Assembly: GCA_000469685.2 (NCBI GenBank)
Contig: LS997567.1
Span: forward strand, 13,878,740-13,942,739
DNA length: 64,000 nucleotides
From: Haemonchus contortus
Taxonomy: Eukaryota; Nematoda; Chromadorea; Rhabditida; Trichostrongylidae
Direction: 5' to 3'
In this document: one piece after another, positions 34,664 to 44,971 of the stretch
Layout of the letters: each line of letters starts with the position of its first letter
Position numbering within the stretch: the first letter of the stretch is position 1
Notes under the pieces: generated by a model
Databases searched by the model: none
What the model was told of the DNA's origin: nothing
What the model saw: the letters and a program-made list of their open reading frames with translations, nothing else
Translations under genes and position numbers: made by a program

Positions 34664-35286
34664 GGGCAGGAATGTGTGCGTTGAAGCTGTGTGTTAGATT
34701 GTTTACGAGCTTATCCTGATTCTCAGCCTATTCGGCGGGGAACATGAGTGTGCAGAGAGCAAATACGTGTGCCCTTGGTTTTCTGTCGTGCTCATGGCTA
34801 CAATAGTAACGCGGAACTACTTGGCAATTGCCTCCAGTAAATTTGTGCCGATTGAAACACAAAAAGCAAGCGTTCATCAGTTACATACGACTACGTCGGG
34901 CCGACATGGTGGCGTAAACGTCGCAGTCCGTTGAGAACGCATGAGTGTTCGACTCACAAAGGAAGTCACAACGTCCGCACCTATTTCGATGTCTGTGCTC
35001 TGTTTGTTTGAAGCCTTTGATGAGAAGCTTGGACGATAGCGACCGGCGGAGCGTAAGTAAAAACTGTAGCTTGTTTTCAACGAAAAAGTGTTGTCCTTGG
35101 CTTACTCTGCGATAGCGTGGAGGGATCGGAAAAATGGAGCTAGCCAGGACAGGAATTTGTTTTTTGTTTTCATTGACCCGGAAGCGATGTCCCCGGCTTT
35201 ATTCCGGACGCGTATTCGAAAATTTAGAATGTTTGCCTTGGAAGAAATCATAGGAAGCAGCGAAAATTGAAAAAAGAGTTGCATAC
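34664..35286. other. No firm feature
   Basis: A minus-strand ORF at 35102-35284 ends at CGCAGA/GTAAGC, a good donor sequence, and could be the exon after 35287-35464, but its acceptor is unclear. Nothing else is recognised. Confidence 0.35.
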
Positions 35287-35464
35287 CTCACTTTCGTGCG
35301 CGTCTTGACGGAGAAATTCGAGTTCCGAAGTCAACTTAGCTGCTGTTTCCTCGATAAGTTCGATGCTGTTTGCTATTGACTCTTCAGTGCGAGCTTTGAC
35401 TGCGGGCTGTTCTTCACCACTTTGCGATGAATTTTCAGGATGCTCCATGTCTTCATCAGCTATT
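35287..35464 (-). CDS. Internal exon, coiled-coil protein of unknown function
   Basis: A minus-strand exon bounded by an excellent acceptor (ATGCCTTTCAG) and donor (AGTGAG/GTATGC). It is 178 nt: one base completing a codon plus 59 codons. The first half is acidic (IADEDMEHPENSSQSGEEQP); the second (EESIANSIELIEETAAKLTS, then ELEFLRQDAHESE) has heptad spacing of I, L, A and L residues typical of a coiled coil. An open frame plus two consensus sites makes chance unlikely. I do not recognise the family. It lies antisense to and downstream of the NOS1AP exon, so it may be nested in that gene's intron. Flanking exons are not identified. Confidence 0.6.
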
Positions 35465-37589
35465 CTGAAAGGCATTCACTTTTGTGCAAATTTTCGAAAA
35501 TAGATCTTTCATAAAGAAACGAACTATGAGCAGGATAATACGAGAAGGGAATGATGTGACTCTCAGTATAAGGATAACTGGGAATAAACACTGTATATAT
35601 GTGAACAAGAGAAGTGAGGGTACGTGATGAATGTTGCATGGCTGAGGTCGAGCACAACACTACTATCAAAGAAATGATTATAATTGGCACAACATATACC
35701 AGAGAAGAATATACAAAATGCTTTCTGATTACTCGCAGAAGTACGGAAGAATCAGGTAAGAATAATTTCGACGTTTTGTCTGGTTGTGAGTCTAGTTTTA
35801 TAAGTTGCAAAAGATCTAGTTCCATAAGTGCGAAAGTTATGGAAAATGAGCGAAATTTCGAGTGAATTGTAATGTTTCTGCAAGTTCGAGTATTACTGTA
35901 TTAAAACCACAACGAGCTCACATATTTCTCTATTCTGCGCATTAGAAAATAAAGATCGTATGCTGTTGTTTTCGAATTCCGAGAGCAAGGGGTGGCAAAA
36001 GAGTGGGTGTTACAATCTGTTTGGAGTAGCGATTTGCTATGGACGGTTTGTGTGCTGTTGCGCATTGCTTGCAGCCGTAGCACCCTGTTAGAGGTGAGAA
36101 CACGATAGAGCGAATGAATCCGTCAACGATATTTCTGAGGTGCAGTTTAAAACCTTCACAGATAATGCCTTTTCGACACAAGCCAGTTAAGTTGTTGTGA
36201 TGGGATACAGATCATTTTTAGGGTATGGTTCGATTAGGAAGTCGGAAAATGTTACCGGTAACATGGACCTAAATGGCAAATCACTTCATTCATTGCTGGT
36301 GTACACTTACAAGTGTGCGATTGCTGTGGTAGGCCAACAGTTGGGGTTGTGAATCGTGAGCGCGCAGAAGTTTCAATCAGTCATCTAACAGAAGAGGTTG
36401 GGCGGACAAGTCCGGGATATGTTTATATTCTCATGCTCGGAGCTATCCTTAACGCGAACGTCATAAGCATGTAAACATACAGTTGCTCAAGTTCCGAATG
36501 GATATTCCACTTTTAATGCACAAAACATTGATGGGGCAGGTTTCGTAGGGAATTCCGAGTCCCTTGAAGGAGTTACGAACCTAAAAGTCATTGACATTAT
36601 GGCTAGAATAAGCAAAGTATTCTAAACGTTGAAAAAGAAGTTTGGAATCACGTCTACTCTCTCTGATGTTGTTTTTGTATCGGCATCGCCATCCGACTCC
36701 CCAGCTTTGCCAGCTTGCTGACCACTGTGTTGATTGATTTTTGTGCTAATTCATCTGAGATCGATATTTCGAGTGGAATGTTGTTTTATCGATGGGAGTA
36801 CTTTATCCGCTCCCTGGTGTAGAGCTGGTATTACTCCGAGATTCTATTGTGAACGTGGACTCTTATCATCCTCAATCAAGACAGCGGCCCCAATGTGGGG
36901 TACAATCCGAGATGACCGGGTTCGAGAGAGGTAAGCCCTTGAAAACTATAGTGAAGTGAGGTAAACTTGGAACCACATTTTTTAAAATTGTGCGAGTGCG
37001 TCTTTTGTTTCTTTTAGAGGTCATTATACGTCTTTGTTCATTCCGGCTAGCTTGTATTCTGGATCGTAGTCAGGTTCAAATCTCCACGGAGTACTATTTG
37101 CGTCAGAGTGTAAAAAACCAACCGGGCGTCCAGGTGTGGCATCTTAAATATCTGATGAAACGTAAGTCAAAGGGCGACTTTTAACGATGGCCTCACATCC
37201 TGTTACTACGATTAGGACTCGTCGTCTTATACAAAATTCCGCCTTATAGTTTTCCGCAAACATGATTTGTCTGAACCTTCAAGGCGCTCATAAAATCTAC
37301 CTTTTAAAATTGAGAACAAAAAAAAAATAAAATTCCACTGTGTTCTGCGATTGACGACGAAATTTTTCTCGTCATCTATAGATCAAGACGTTTTAAAAGG
37401 AGTTTCAACGATTGCACTACCTGATTCAAGCGTAGTGGCATTGTCCGAGGTTATGGTTTTTGATGAACCTCGACGAGATATGAAACGGCGCAAAGCGCGG
37501 ATAAACACTACTGCCGTCAAACCTTATACGACTCCGAGATGAATTGCCCCTGTACACATACAAATGATTAAACATACTCACCGTTGCAC
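35465..37589. other. No supported feature
   Basis: Minus ORFs near 35900-36180 include a Cys-rich GCYGCKQC string but no domain can be named. The rest shows nothing. Confidence 0.35.
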
Positions 37590-39412
37590 TGTCTACGAGA
37601 CCTTGACCGTAAACGGACCTGCATAAACAATGCCGATATGTTCAAACGGGCGCGATATGCGTACTCCTCCTTCAGGTAGTGGAGGAAGCACAGGGTACTC
37701 ATAAGATAAACCTTGACCACCTTGAGCTTCCTCACACCAGACACATTTCCGAAAGATCTTGCAGGTAGTTTGCCAACCTTGGGATACCCAGAAGTATCTT
37801 TTTATCTCCAAAAGAGTAGCGTTTATCCCTTAATGCCCATTTTTTCGTTGGTATCGTTTGTTATTGGTCGAGTCATTATATGATCAGGCAAAAGGAGGAC
37901 GGGATCGGTTGCTTTGAATTCCAGGTTAGAACTTTCAAGCATTCTCTACGACTATAACTGTTTTTCGGTCATGGTGCTATAATGGTGTCTGATTGGAACG
38001 TTTTCGGCTAACTGAAGGTCTTTTGCATTGACGTGGTCACCTTCTGAAATATCATATAGTTCCCGGCACTGAGTTATTTTTTTGTTTTGTAGAGTCTGTT
38101 CCCTATAGCGTAACATCGAAATGCGCTGTACAAATTTTGCAACTCCGGACGCTGCACGCTAACCTTGGTTCAAATTGATAAGCCACAACGGAAAATTGTC
38201 GAATGCTCATTTCTCTCTATAAAGTGCAGTCGTAGCATCACCTCCGATTCCGACCATTTTATTTGTAAGTTATTGGCGGAGTGCCATTCTTCCGAGAGAG
38301 TTTTGACAAATTCTGGTCCTGTCCACCAGCGATGATCTTCCATTGCATTGCTGGCCACATCTCGCGTGGCACAGTCCGCTACATTGTCAATAACGTTGAT
38401 GTTAACGAAATATCAACTGCAATAAATTCTCTCACATATCCATGATCGATAAATAGCCCTCATCTTCCGATCGCGATATGTACGGATGTGCCCGCATTTT
38501 GACCCGAAAGAAGTTGCGATAGTGCAATGTTACTCTACGAGGAAATATGGACTGTTTCGATTGGACGGTCAAGTTCGTTAAGGATAAAGTCTATCTGTTG
38601 TGTTGCAATAAATAGTGCTAAGAGTTCTAGCTTAGGCATCGTTATCGTTTTTCGTTTCGTGAGGTAATTTGTAGATGCCAGACGACAGTTGGCACACAGT
38701 GAATCACTTTCTATATTGTTACGGATCTTACGGATATAGCAGCAGGTTACGTAGGCGTTATCAGAGGCGTCGGCGAGAGAACGGAGTTCGAAATTTTTCT
38801 CCGAGTTCTTCCCGGAGAAGAATACAACGCTTCAATGGATTGCTTTGAAATTCGAGTTGCAACTGAATCAGTAAGTAGTCCTTTGTTGTTTCCCAGAGGA
38901 TGGCCAATAAATTTATTTTTGTAGCACCCGCCCTGTCCTTTTCTGGAATACAAGTCTGTAGTTGAGTTGAGTCCGTTGCGAATTCACGTAAGCTCATGGA
39001 CATATCGACAAAAATCTTATTGCTCGACCGATTTTGACTAAGCTTCTTCTTTTATACCCCCGTTTAGAAACATATTATCCACGTAAAGATTGCGAGCAAC
39101 TCCTTTGCCTAGCGTTCCATTGCTATTCTTTTCGAGCATAAATTTAATAGAAATATCTAATAGAGAGGGACAGGTTTGGTGCCAAATGGTACCCTTGTGA
39201 AACAGAGGTCCCGAATATTCTCGGGTTGGGTGGTTTTGTCGTATCTTTCAACCATAGGAAGCGTGTGGTATTACGTTCCGATCATATGAAATGCTTTTTC
39301 AACATCTCCTATGATCAAGTGTTTTCCTTGGCGAGTACGGATGAGGTTGTCTAAAGGAATCCCGGTAGTATTGTACCATTTGGCAGTCATAAATTCAGGT
39401 CCCTTATAAAGT
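37590..39412 (-). pseudogene. BEL/Pao pol: RT start, RNase H and integrase pieces
   Basis: Minus strand, 5' to 3'. RT: YKGPEFMTAKWYNTTGIPLD, then LIRTRQGKHLIIGDVEKAFH, which is the DIEKAF motif holding the first catalytic Asp (39390-39280). RNase H-like: LADASDNAYVTCCYI, then TITMPKLELLALFIATQ (38790-38560). Further: WWTGPEFVKTLSEEW (38330-38280). Integrase: HIMTR, then KIFRKCVWCEEAQGG (HHCC finger) and RPFEHIGIVYAGPFTVK (37650-37600), where the usual catalytic DY is VY. The central RT (YVDD) and protease regions are not readable. Inactivated in several frames. Confidence 0.75.
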
Positions 39413-39945
39413 CCGTCATAAATTTCACTTGAAGAAACGATAGAAATATCTAGCAAAGACGTGTTCAAATAATTGCTCCTGAACATAATCACCATCTACG
39501 TCAAGCAAAGCTTCCCACTTGCTAGGCGGTCGGATTTCACAGGCGAAGGAGTTTCGATTCTTGGAGGCGATCACGCCTTGACGTTGGCCATCAAGCCATC
39601 CACCTCGTTGAAAGTTCTGTTCGCTAACCAATTTTTCCACGGGCGATCAACGTGATAATCCATGGGAGTTTCTGTTGGTGAATAAAGCGACCGTAGAAGC
39701 CAATTCCACTCTCCATTCGGCTTTGGCTGACTGTTCCATCGCCGAGAAGTTATGAGTGCGCCGCCTTCCAACGTCTCGCGAAGTAATGGAGCACAATTTG
39801 GCGTATATGAAAATGATTTTCCAGATATATTTCTGTTAAGGAAAGCGAGAAGATTTTTTCTACGGAAGCACCTAATGTAAAAGTTCAATCCTATTGAGAG
39901 AAAGGAAGCCGCGAAAAAATCCGCAATAGTTATGCATCAACCTAA
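39413..39945 (-). pseudogene. Mariner (bandit-like) with 5' TIR, internal deletion
   Basis: The minus-strand 5' end is the TIR TTAGGTTGATGCATAACTAT at 39945, with TA next to it (39946-39947), the same TIR as at 29340. After ~60 bp comes the transposase C-terminal half: LLRETLEGGALITSRRWNSQ, PMDYHVDRPWKNWLANRTF (normally SPDLAP-DYH-FR), NEVDGLMANVKAWIASKNR and SKWEALLDVDGDYV. The N-terminal half and the 3' TIR are missing; the 3' edge joins BEL RT sequence near 39413. Non-functional. Confidence 0.85.
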
Positions 39946-40103
39946 TACTACGGCCAGGCTTACAAAGCACTATATTGTGAGGACCATTACAATTACGACA
40001 TGGGGATCAAGAACAGTTTTAGTGAAGATGCTGGGCTGAGCGGAAAACATTTGAAGCATTCCCTCAGTATTGGAACTCGTTCTCTTCGTTCGTCCACAGT
40101 ACG

Positions 40104-41489
40104 ATCACCTGTATCACCTGTCGTCCCGTTGATCATCGATTTCCTCGAGCGAGCGCCAGTAACGTCTCCATTCGTCCCTGTCACGAGCCAGAGTGGTCCA
40201 GTGAATGGTTCTCGCTTCAGGGACACGAGGTTCGACATTCCTTTCGTTCATAACGCTGACAGCATGCTCATCCTGCTATCGTAGAGTCCGAGTCTATGAG
40301 GCGTACGTTAAAGCAGGAAGGACAGCAATGTCGAAAGGGTGAGCGCGGAGCCGGATGTTCTTTGTCTTCTTCACTACTCCCTCGATATTCTTAAATGCTC
40401 CCCACGCGGCGCGTTTCCTTCTGCACAGCTCTGGAGCTAGGTCGTTCATCATGTTGACTTCCCGACCTAGATACACATAGCTGGAGCATTCGGAAATATT
40501 CGTTCCGTTTAACGTGAAAGGAGCATCAGGTACCAATCCGTTTCTCATGAACATCGTCTTCGTTAGGTTCAGCCTCAAGCCGATCTTTCCACAAGCACTA
40601 TCAAACTCGGCCAGCATTCGTTCCGCCTGCTCGATGTTCGGTGTTATAAGAACGATGTCGTCTGCAAAGCGGAGGGGATGTAGGTAGCGGCCGTCGGCCT
40701 TCACTCTCAAGTCTCCCATTCCAAATGACGCATGATATTCTCGAGGGCGGCACTGAAAAGTTTGGGCGAAATAGTATCGCCTTGCCGAACACCTCTCTTC
40801 ACGTTGACAATGACTTTCTTATAGAATGGTGAAATCCTGGTCGTGAAGCTGTCGTAGAGCTCACGAAGCATCCTTATATATTGCGTAGGAACACCCTGGT
40901 TGCCCAGGGCTTCAATTACCGCTTCTGTCTCAACGGCGTCAAAGGCTTTCTTCAAGTCGATAAACGTAAGACATAGCGGCATTTTGTACTCTCGCAATAC
41001 TTCAATGAGCCTTGTTAGGGTGTGGATATGATCGATTGTACTGAACCCTCTCCGAAACCCTGCTTGCTCGCATGGCTGTCCTTCATCTAATATTCTGTCA
41101 ATCCTGTTTAGGATGACACGAATGAAAAGCTTGTAGATTACGGACAGCAGGCAGATTGAGCGATATTTGCCAATATCATCTGGATCTCCCTTTTTATACA
41201 GCAACACAGTCTTGCTAGTTTTCCACGACATGGGCACTTTGCATTCCGACAGGTACCGTGTGAAGAGTCTCGCTAGAGTTTTGATGATGACTGGTGGTAT
41301 ACTCTTCAGATGTTCTGGTTTGATCCTATCGGGACCGGGCGCTGTACAGTTCTTCATCGACGTGATGGCATGTCGTATTTCGGAAGGGAGAACGGAAGGA
41401 GCGATATATATTCGTCTTGCCTAAGATGGTGAGTAGGCAGGTAGACGTGGCTGTCGAAGAGATCCGAGTAGAAGTCGTAGATGACCTTC
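40104..41489 (-). mobile_element. 5'-truncated RTE-class LINE (copy 1)
   Basis: Encodes the RT of an RTE non-LTR element in two frames (41357-40707 and 40719-40294): TAPGPDRIKPEHLKS, LYKKGDPDDIGKYRSICLLS, QAGFRRGFSTIDHIHTLTRL, FIDLKKAFDAVETEAVIEAL (motif A), RGVRQGDTISPKLFSAALE and FADDIVLITPN (motif C). It is about 99% identical to 52087-53320. Relative to that copy it lacks 267 bp (equivalent to 51821-52087) near position 40251. The 5' end is lost at 41489. The 3' end is a short repeat (TCACCTGTATCACCTG), the RTE-type tail. Confidence 0.9.
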
Positions 41490-41719
41490 ACAGTACGATA
41501 TCGGTTACAAAAACCGATTTTGTGAGCACCTTTGCATGACGCGCACCGACATTGCGAGGTGGGTTTCGTTAATATTACAAGAATGGTAGATTTACTAGGA
41601 TTGATTCGCGTATTCCTTTGTGTAAACGTGGGACACCTCTAACTTTTTTGCTATGTTCCTAATTTCCAACATGAGTTTTTCCATACTCCAATTGGTGGCG
41701 TCTATTCTTTTGAGAGCTT

Positions 41720-42472
41720 TCGATGAATACTAAGTGGGAGTTGTATGGAGAATCTTAGATTCATATTCGATTGTGACAATATGCCCTCGATAGTGGTGAT
41801 GTGATAGCCATGCCATCGTTAACCGTTCTACGCAATTGGGAGGCATGTTCCGAAGATTGAGGAATTTGTTCCATCTGGTCTAACAGGAGTTTGATGTTAA
41901 GATCTTGATTGTAAAACTGTTCTTTCATCTGTCTCACTGCATCTGCGTAACGTGATGCTTTACTGGGAGTGTACTTCAAGGCTCTCGCAGTTTTCCCTTC
42001 ACATTTGTCTGATAAAATGGTTAACGTGTCTGTGTCCGAGTACGGTTATTTATGTACGAGTTCCAAAAAATCTCACAAGACGCTTCAAATTCAGTAGGGT
42101 TACCATCAAGCTCAGAAATTCGAAGTTCCTTACGATACCAGTGAGGGGAATGCTGAATGGACGCTGAGGCTGTACACTATCCAAGAAGGGTTATGAGAAT
42201 GAGGTTTGTGGAAGATGCGAGGAGGGTCGATCGCATGCATACATGCGCGTCAAGTTCATCGGCATTACTTGGGCTGGAAGTTCCATTGGTCTTATTCTGA
42301 GCTTCTGAATTGATATCCTTGCTGCTTCTAGAAGCCCCTCTCCTTCATGCTCTTCCCAACATTTTTTGAACTTCTTTACCACATCATTTTCCGATGAACC
42401 CTGATCTGAAATGCGAGAGACTGCATCTTCATAAATGGTGGTAACATTTCAAGTTTAGTTTGGGAATTCGCC
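41720..42472 (-). pseudogene. BEL/Pao gag (DUF1759-like) remnant
   Basis: The minus strand starts MANSQTKLEML at 42472. Across frameshifts it shows FELPELDGNPTEFEASCEIF, the usual opening of the Pao gag core (LP-F-G---EF--FW), and near 41980-41780 RYADAVRQMKEQFYNQDLNI, KLLLDQMEQIPQSSEHASQL and RRTVNDGM. Gag forms the particle in which the RNA is copied. The DUF1759 match is by motif memory. Several stops; 3' end lost at the RTE junction. Confidence 0.7.
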
Positions 42473-43150
42473 ATGGTATTTATTGTGTTACAATGGATAC
42501 GGATGGAGATGTTAAGTTCCTCCCAGGTGTTTGGCAAATACCATACTTCGTCATATTCTGAAATGATATGACTTATATCATTCGAGAAACGAGTAATTCT
42601 CTAATTAGCAGGGGAAAGAATTGCAGATTCATGAACGCTGTAGACCGACCCACATGAGAAGATCAGTGAGGAAACAATGATCAACTGAAATGAGAGCTTG
42701 GTCTCTTGTTATGTGCTCTATAAATTATTATTGTTGTGAACTCTGCGCCATGATAAGATAGGAAGGGGGCGTCAATAGAATCCGTGTGAACGAAGACATT
42801 TAGCTGTCACTTTGTTGCAAATTAGATATGTGTGATTGTGAGACATGAGAAGATCATTACTTGCGAACAACGTTGCTCGTTGAAAACCATAGCGTTGCTT
42901 GTAAAAAAATGCCTGCTGTTATAGAGTTGCAAGAATGTTGCTCGTAAGAAAAATACGGAATATGATAAAAGCAGTGGCGGGATAACCATACCTCAAAAAA
43001 TAGGTGGTGATTTACTGACAATGCATCTTGACTCGCGACCAAGAGTAATTCACGGGCGTCCATCGTTAGACCTGCCGACCGAGGTCAGGGGCTCGGTCTC
43101 CCTCGTACACGAACAGTATAAAAGAAACATCACAAAACGCTGAGATTTTG
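42473..43150. other. No supported feature
   Basis: Possibly the BEL 5' leader, but no LTR, primer site or ORF is recognisable. Confidence 0.35.
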
Positions 43151-44012
43151 GTATGTATGTATGTATGTATGTATGTATGTATGTATGTATGTATGTATGT
43201 ATGTATGTATGTATGTATGTATGTATGTATGTATGTATGTATGTATGTATGTATGTATGTATGTATGTATGTATGTATGTATGTATGTATGTATGTATGT
43301 ATGTATGTATGTATGTATGTATGTATGTATGTATGTATGTATGTATGTATGTATGTATGTATGTATGTATGTATGTATGTATGTATGTATGTATGTATGT
43401 ATGTATGTATGTATGTATGTATGTATGTATGTATGTATGTATGTATGTATGTATGTATGTATGTATGTATGTATGTATGTATGTATGTATGTATGTTATG
43501 TATGTATGTATGTTATGTATGTATGTAGTATGTATGTATGTATGTATGGTATGTATGTATGTATGTATGTATGTATGTATGATGTATGTATGTATGTATG
43601 TATGTATGTATGTATGTATGTATGTATGTATGTATGTATGTATGTATGTATGTATGTATGTATGTATGTATGTATGTATGTATGTATGTATGTATGTATG
43701 TATTGTATGTATGTATGTATGTATGTATGTATGTATGTATGTATGTATGTATGTATGTATGTATGTTATGTATGTATGTATGTATGTATGTATGTATGTA
43801 TGTATGTATGTATGTATGTATGTATGTAGTATGTATGTATGTATGTATGTATGTATGTATGTATGTATGTATGTATGTATGTATGTATGTATGAGTATGT
43901 ATGTATGTATGTATTGTATGTATGTATGTATGTATGTATGTATGTATGTATGTATGTATGTATGTATGTATGTATGTATGTATGTATGTATGTATGTATG
44001 TATGTATGTATG

Positions 44013-44043
<31 letters not shown>

Positions 44044-44776
44044 TGTATGTATGTATGTATGTATGTATGTATGTATGTATGTATGTATGTATGTATGTAT
44101 GTATGTATGTATGTATGTATGTATGTATGTATGTATGTATGTATGTATGTATGTATGTATGTATGTATGTATGTATGTATGTATGTATGTATGTATGTAT
44201 GTATGTATGTATGTATGTATGTATGTATGTATGTATGTATGTATGTATGTATGTATGTATGTATGTATGTATGTATGTATGTATGTATGTATGTATGTAT
44301 GTATGTATGTATGTATGTATGTATGTATGTATGTATGTATGTATGTATGTATGTATGTATGTATGTATGTATGTATGTATGTATGTATGTATGTATGTAT
44401 GTATGTATGTATGTATGTATGTATGTATGTATGTATGTATGTATGTATGTATGTATGTATGTATGTATGTATGTATGTATGTATGTATGTATGTATGTAT
44501 GTATGTATGTACGTATGTATGTATGTATGTATGTACGTATGTATGTATGTATGTATGTATGTATGTATGTATGTATGTATGTATGTATGTATGTATGTAT
44601 GTGTGTGTGTATGTATGTATGTATGTATGTATGTATGTATGTATGTATGTATGTATGTATGTATGTATGTATGTGTGTATGTATGTATGTATGTATGTAT
44701 GTATGTATGTATGTATGTATGTATGTATGTATGTATGTATGTATGTATGTATGTATGTATGTATGTATGTATGTAT
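43151..44776. repeat. (ATGT)n tetranucleotide array, 1.6 kb
   Basis: A nearly pure ATGT array. Slips cluster between 43495 and 43915 (for example near 43496, 43514, 43528, 43549, 43581, 43704, 43767, 43828, 43894 and 43914), plus one near 44042. The second half is cleaner, with GTAC and GTGTGTGT variants near 44511-44680. All long ORFs here are artefacts of the repeat. Confidence 0.99.
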
Positions 44777-44784
44777 AAATGTAT

Positions 44785-44812
44785 GTATCGTATTGTATCG
44801 TATCGTATCGTA
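44785..44812. repeat. Short (TATCG)n repeat
   Basis: About five TATCG/TATTG pentamers directly follow the ATGT array. Confidence 0.8.
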
Positions 44813-44971
44813 TGCGCATCGCGAATTTCACCTACCGGCGGTGGGCGGAGCTTTCTTGCAGTGAACGGTACTTTCCTCATAAATTTAAATACGGTTTGTC
44901 GGAGGCGTGGAGGGCAGGAAAAATGAAAGGAGTAAGCAAGATGTCATGCATGTTGGGAATGCGTGAACTAA

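Larger units (their letters stand above)
37590..42472 (-). mobile_element. BEL/Pao retrotransposon remnant with nested insertions
   Basis: Gag and Pol pieces occur in correct minus-strand order: gag (42472-41720), RT start (39412-39240), RNase H region (about 38800-38500), and the integrase zinc-binding region and start of its catalytic core (about 37930-37590). The protease and late gag are missing, replaced by RTE (40104-41489) and mariner (39413-39945) sequence. LTRs were not recognised. Many stops make it inactive. Confidence 0.8.

Noticed and set aside
39413..39945. SETMAR-like host fusion gene
   Set aside because: Only mariner sequence with its TIR is present; no SET domain nearby.
43050..44926. 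Very long ORFs (up to 593 codons) on both strands
   Set aside because: They are translations of the ATGT tetranucleotide array (YIHT and MYVC repeats) and not genes.
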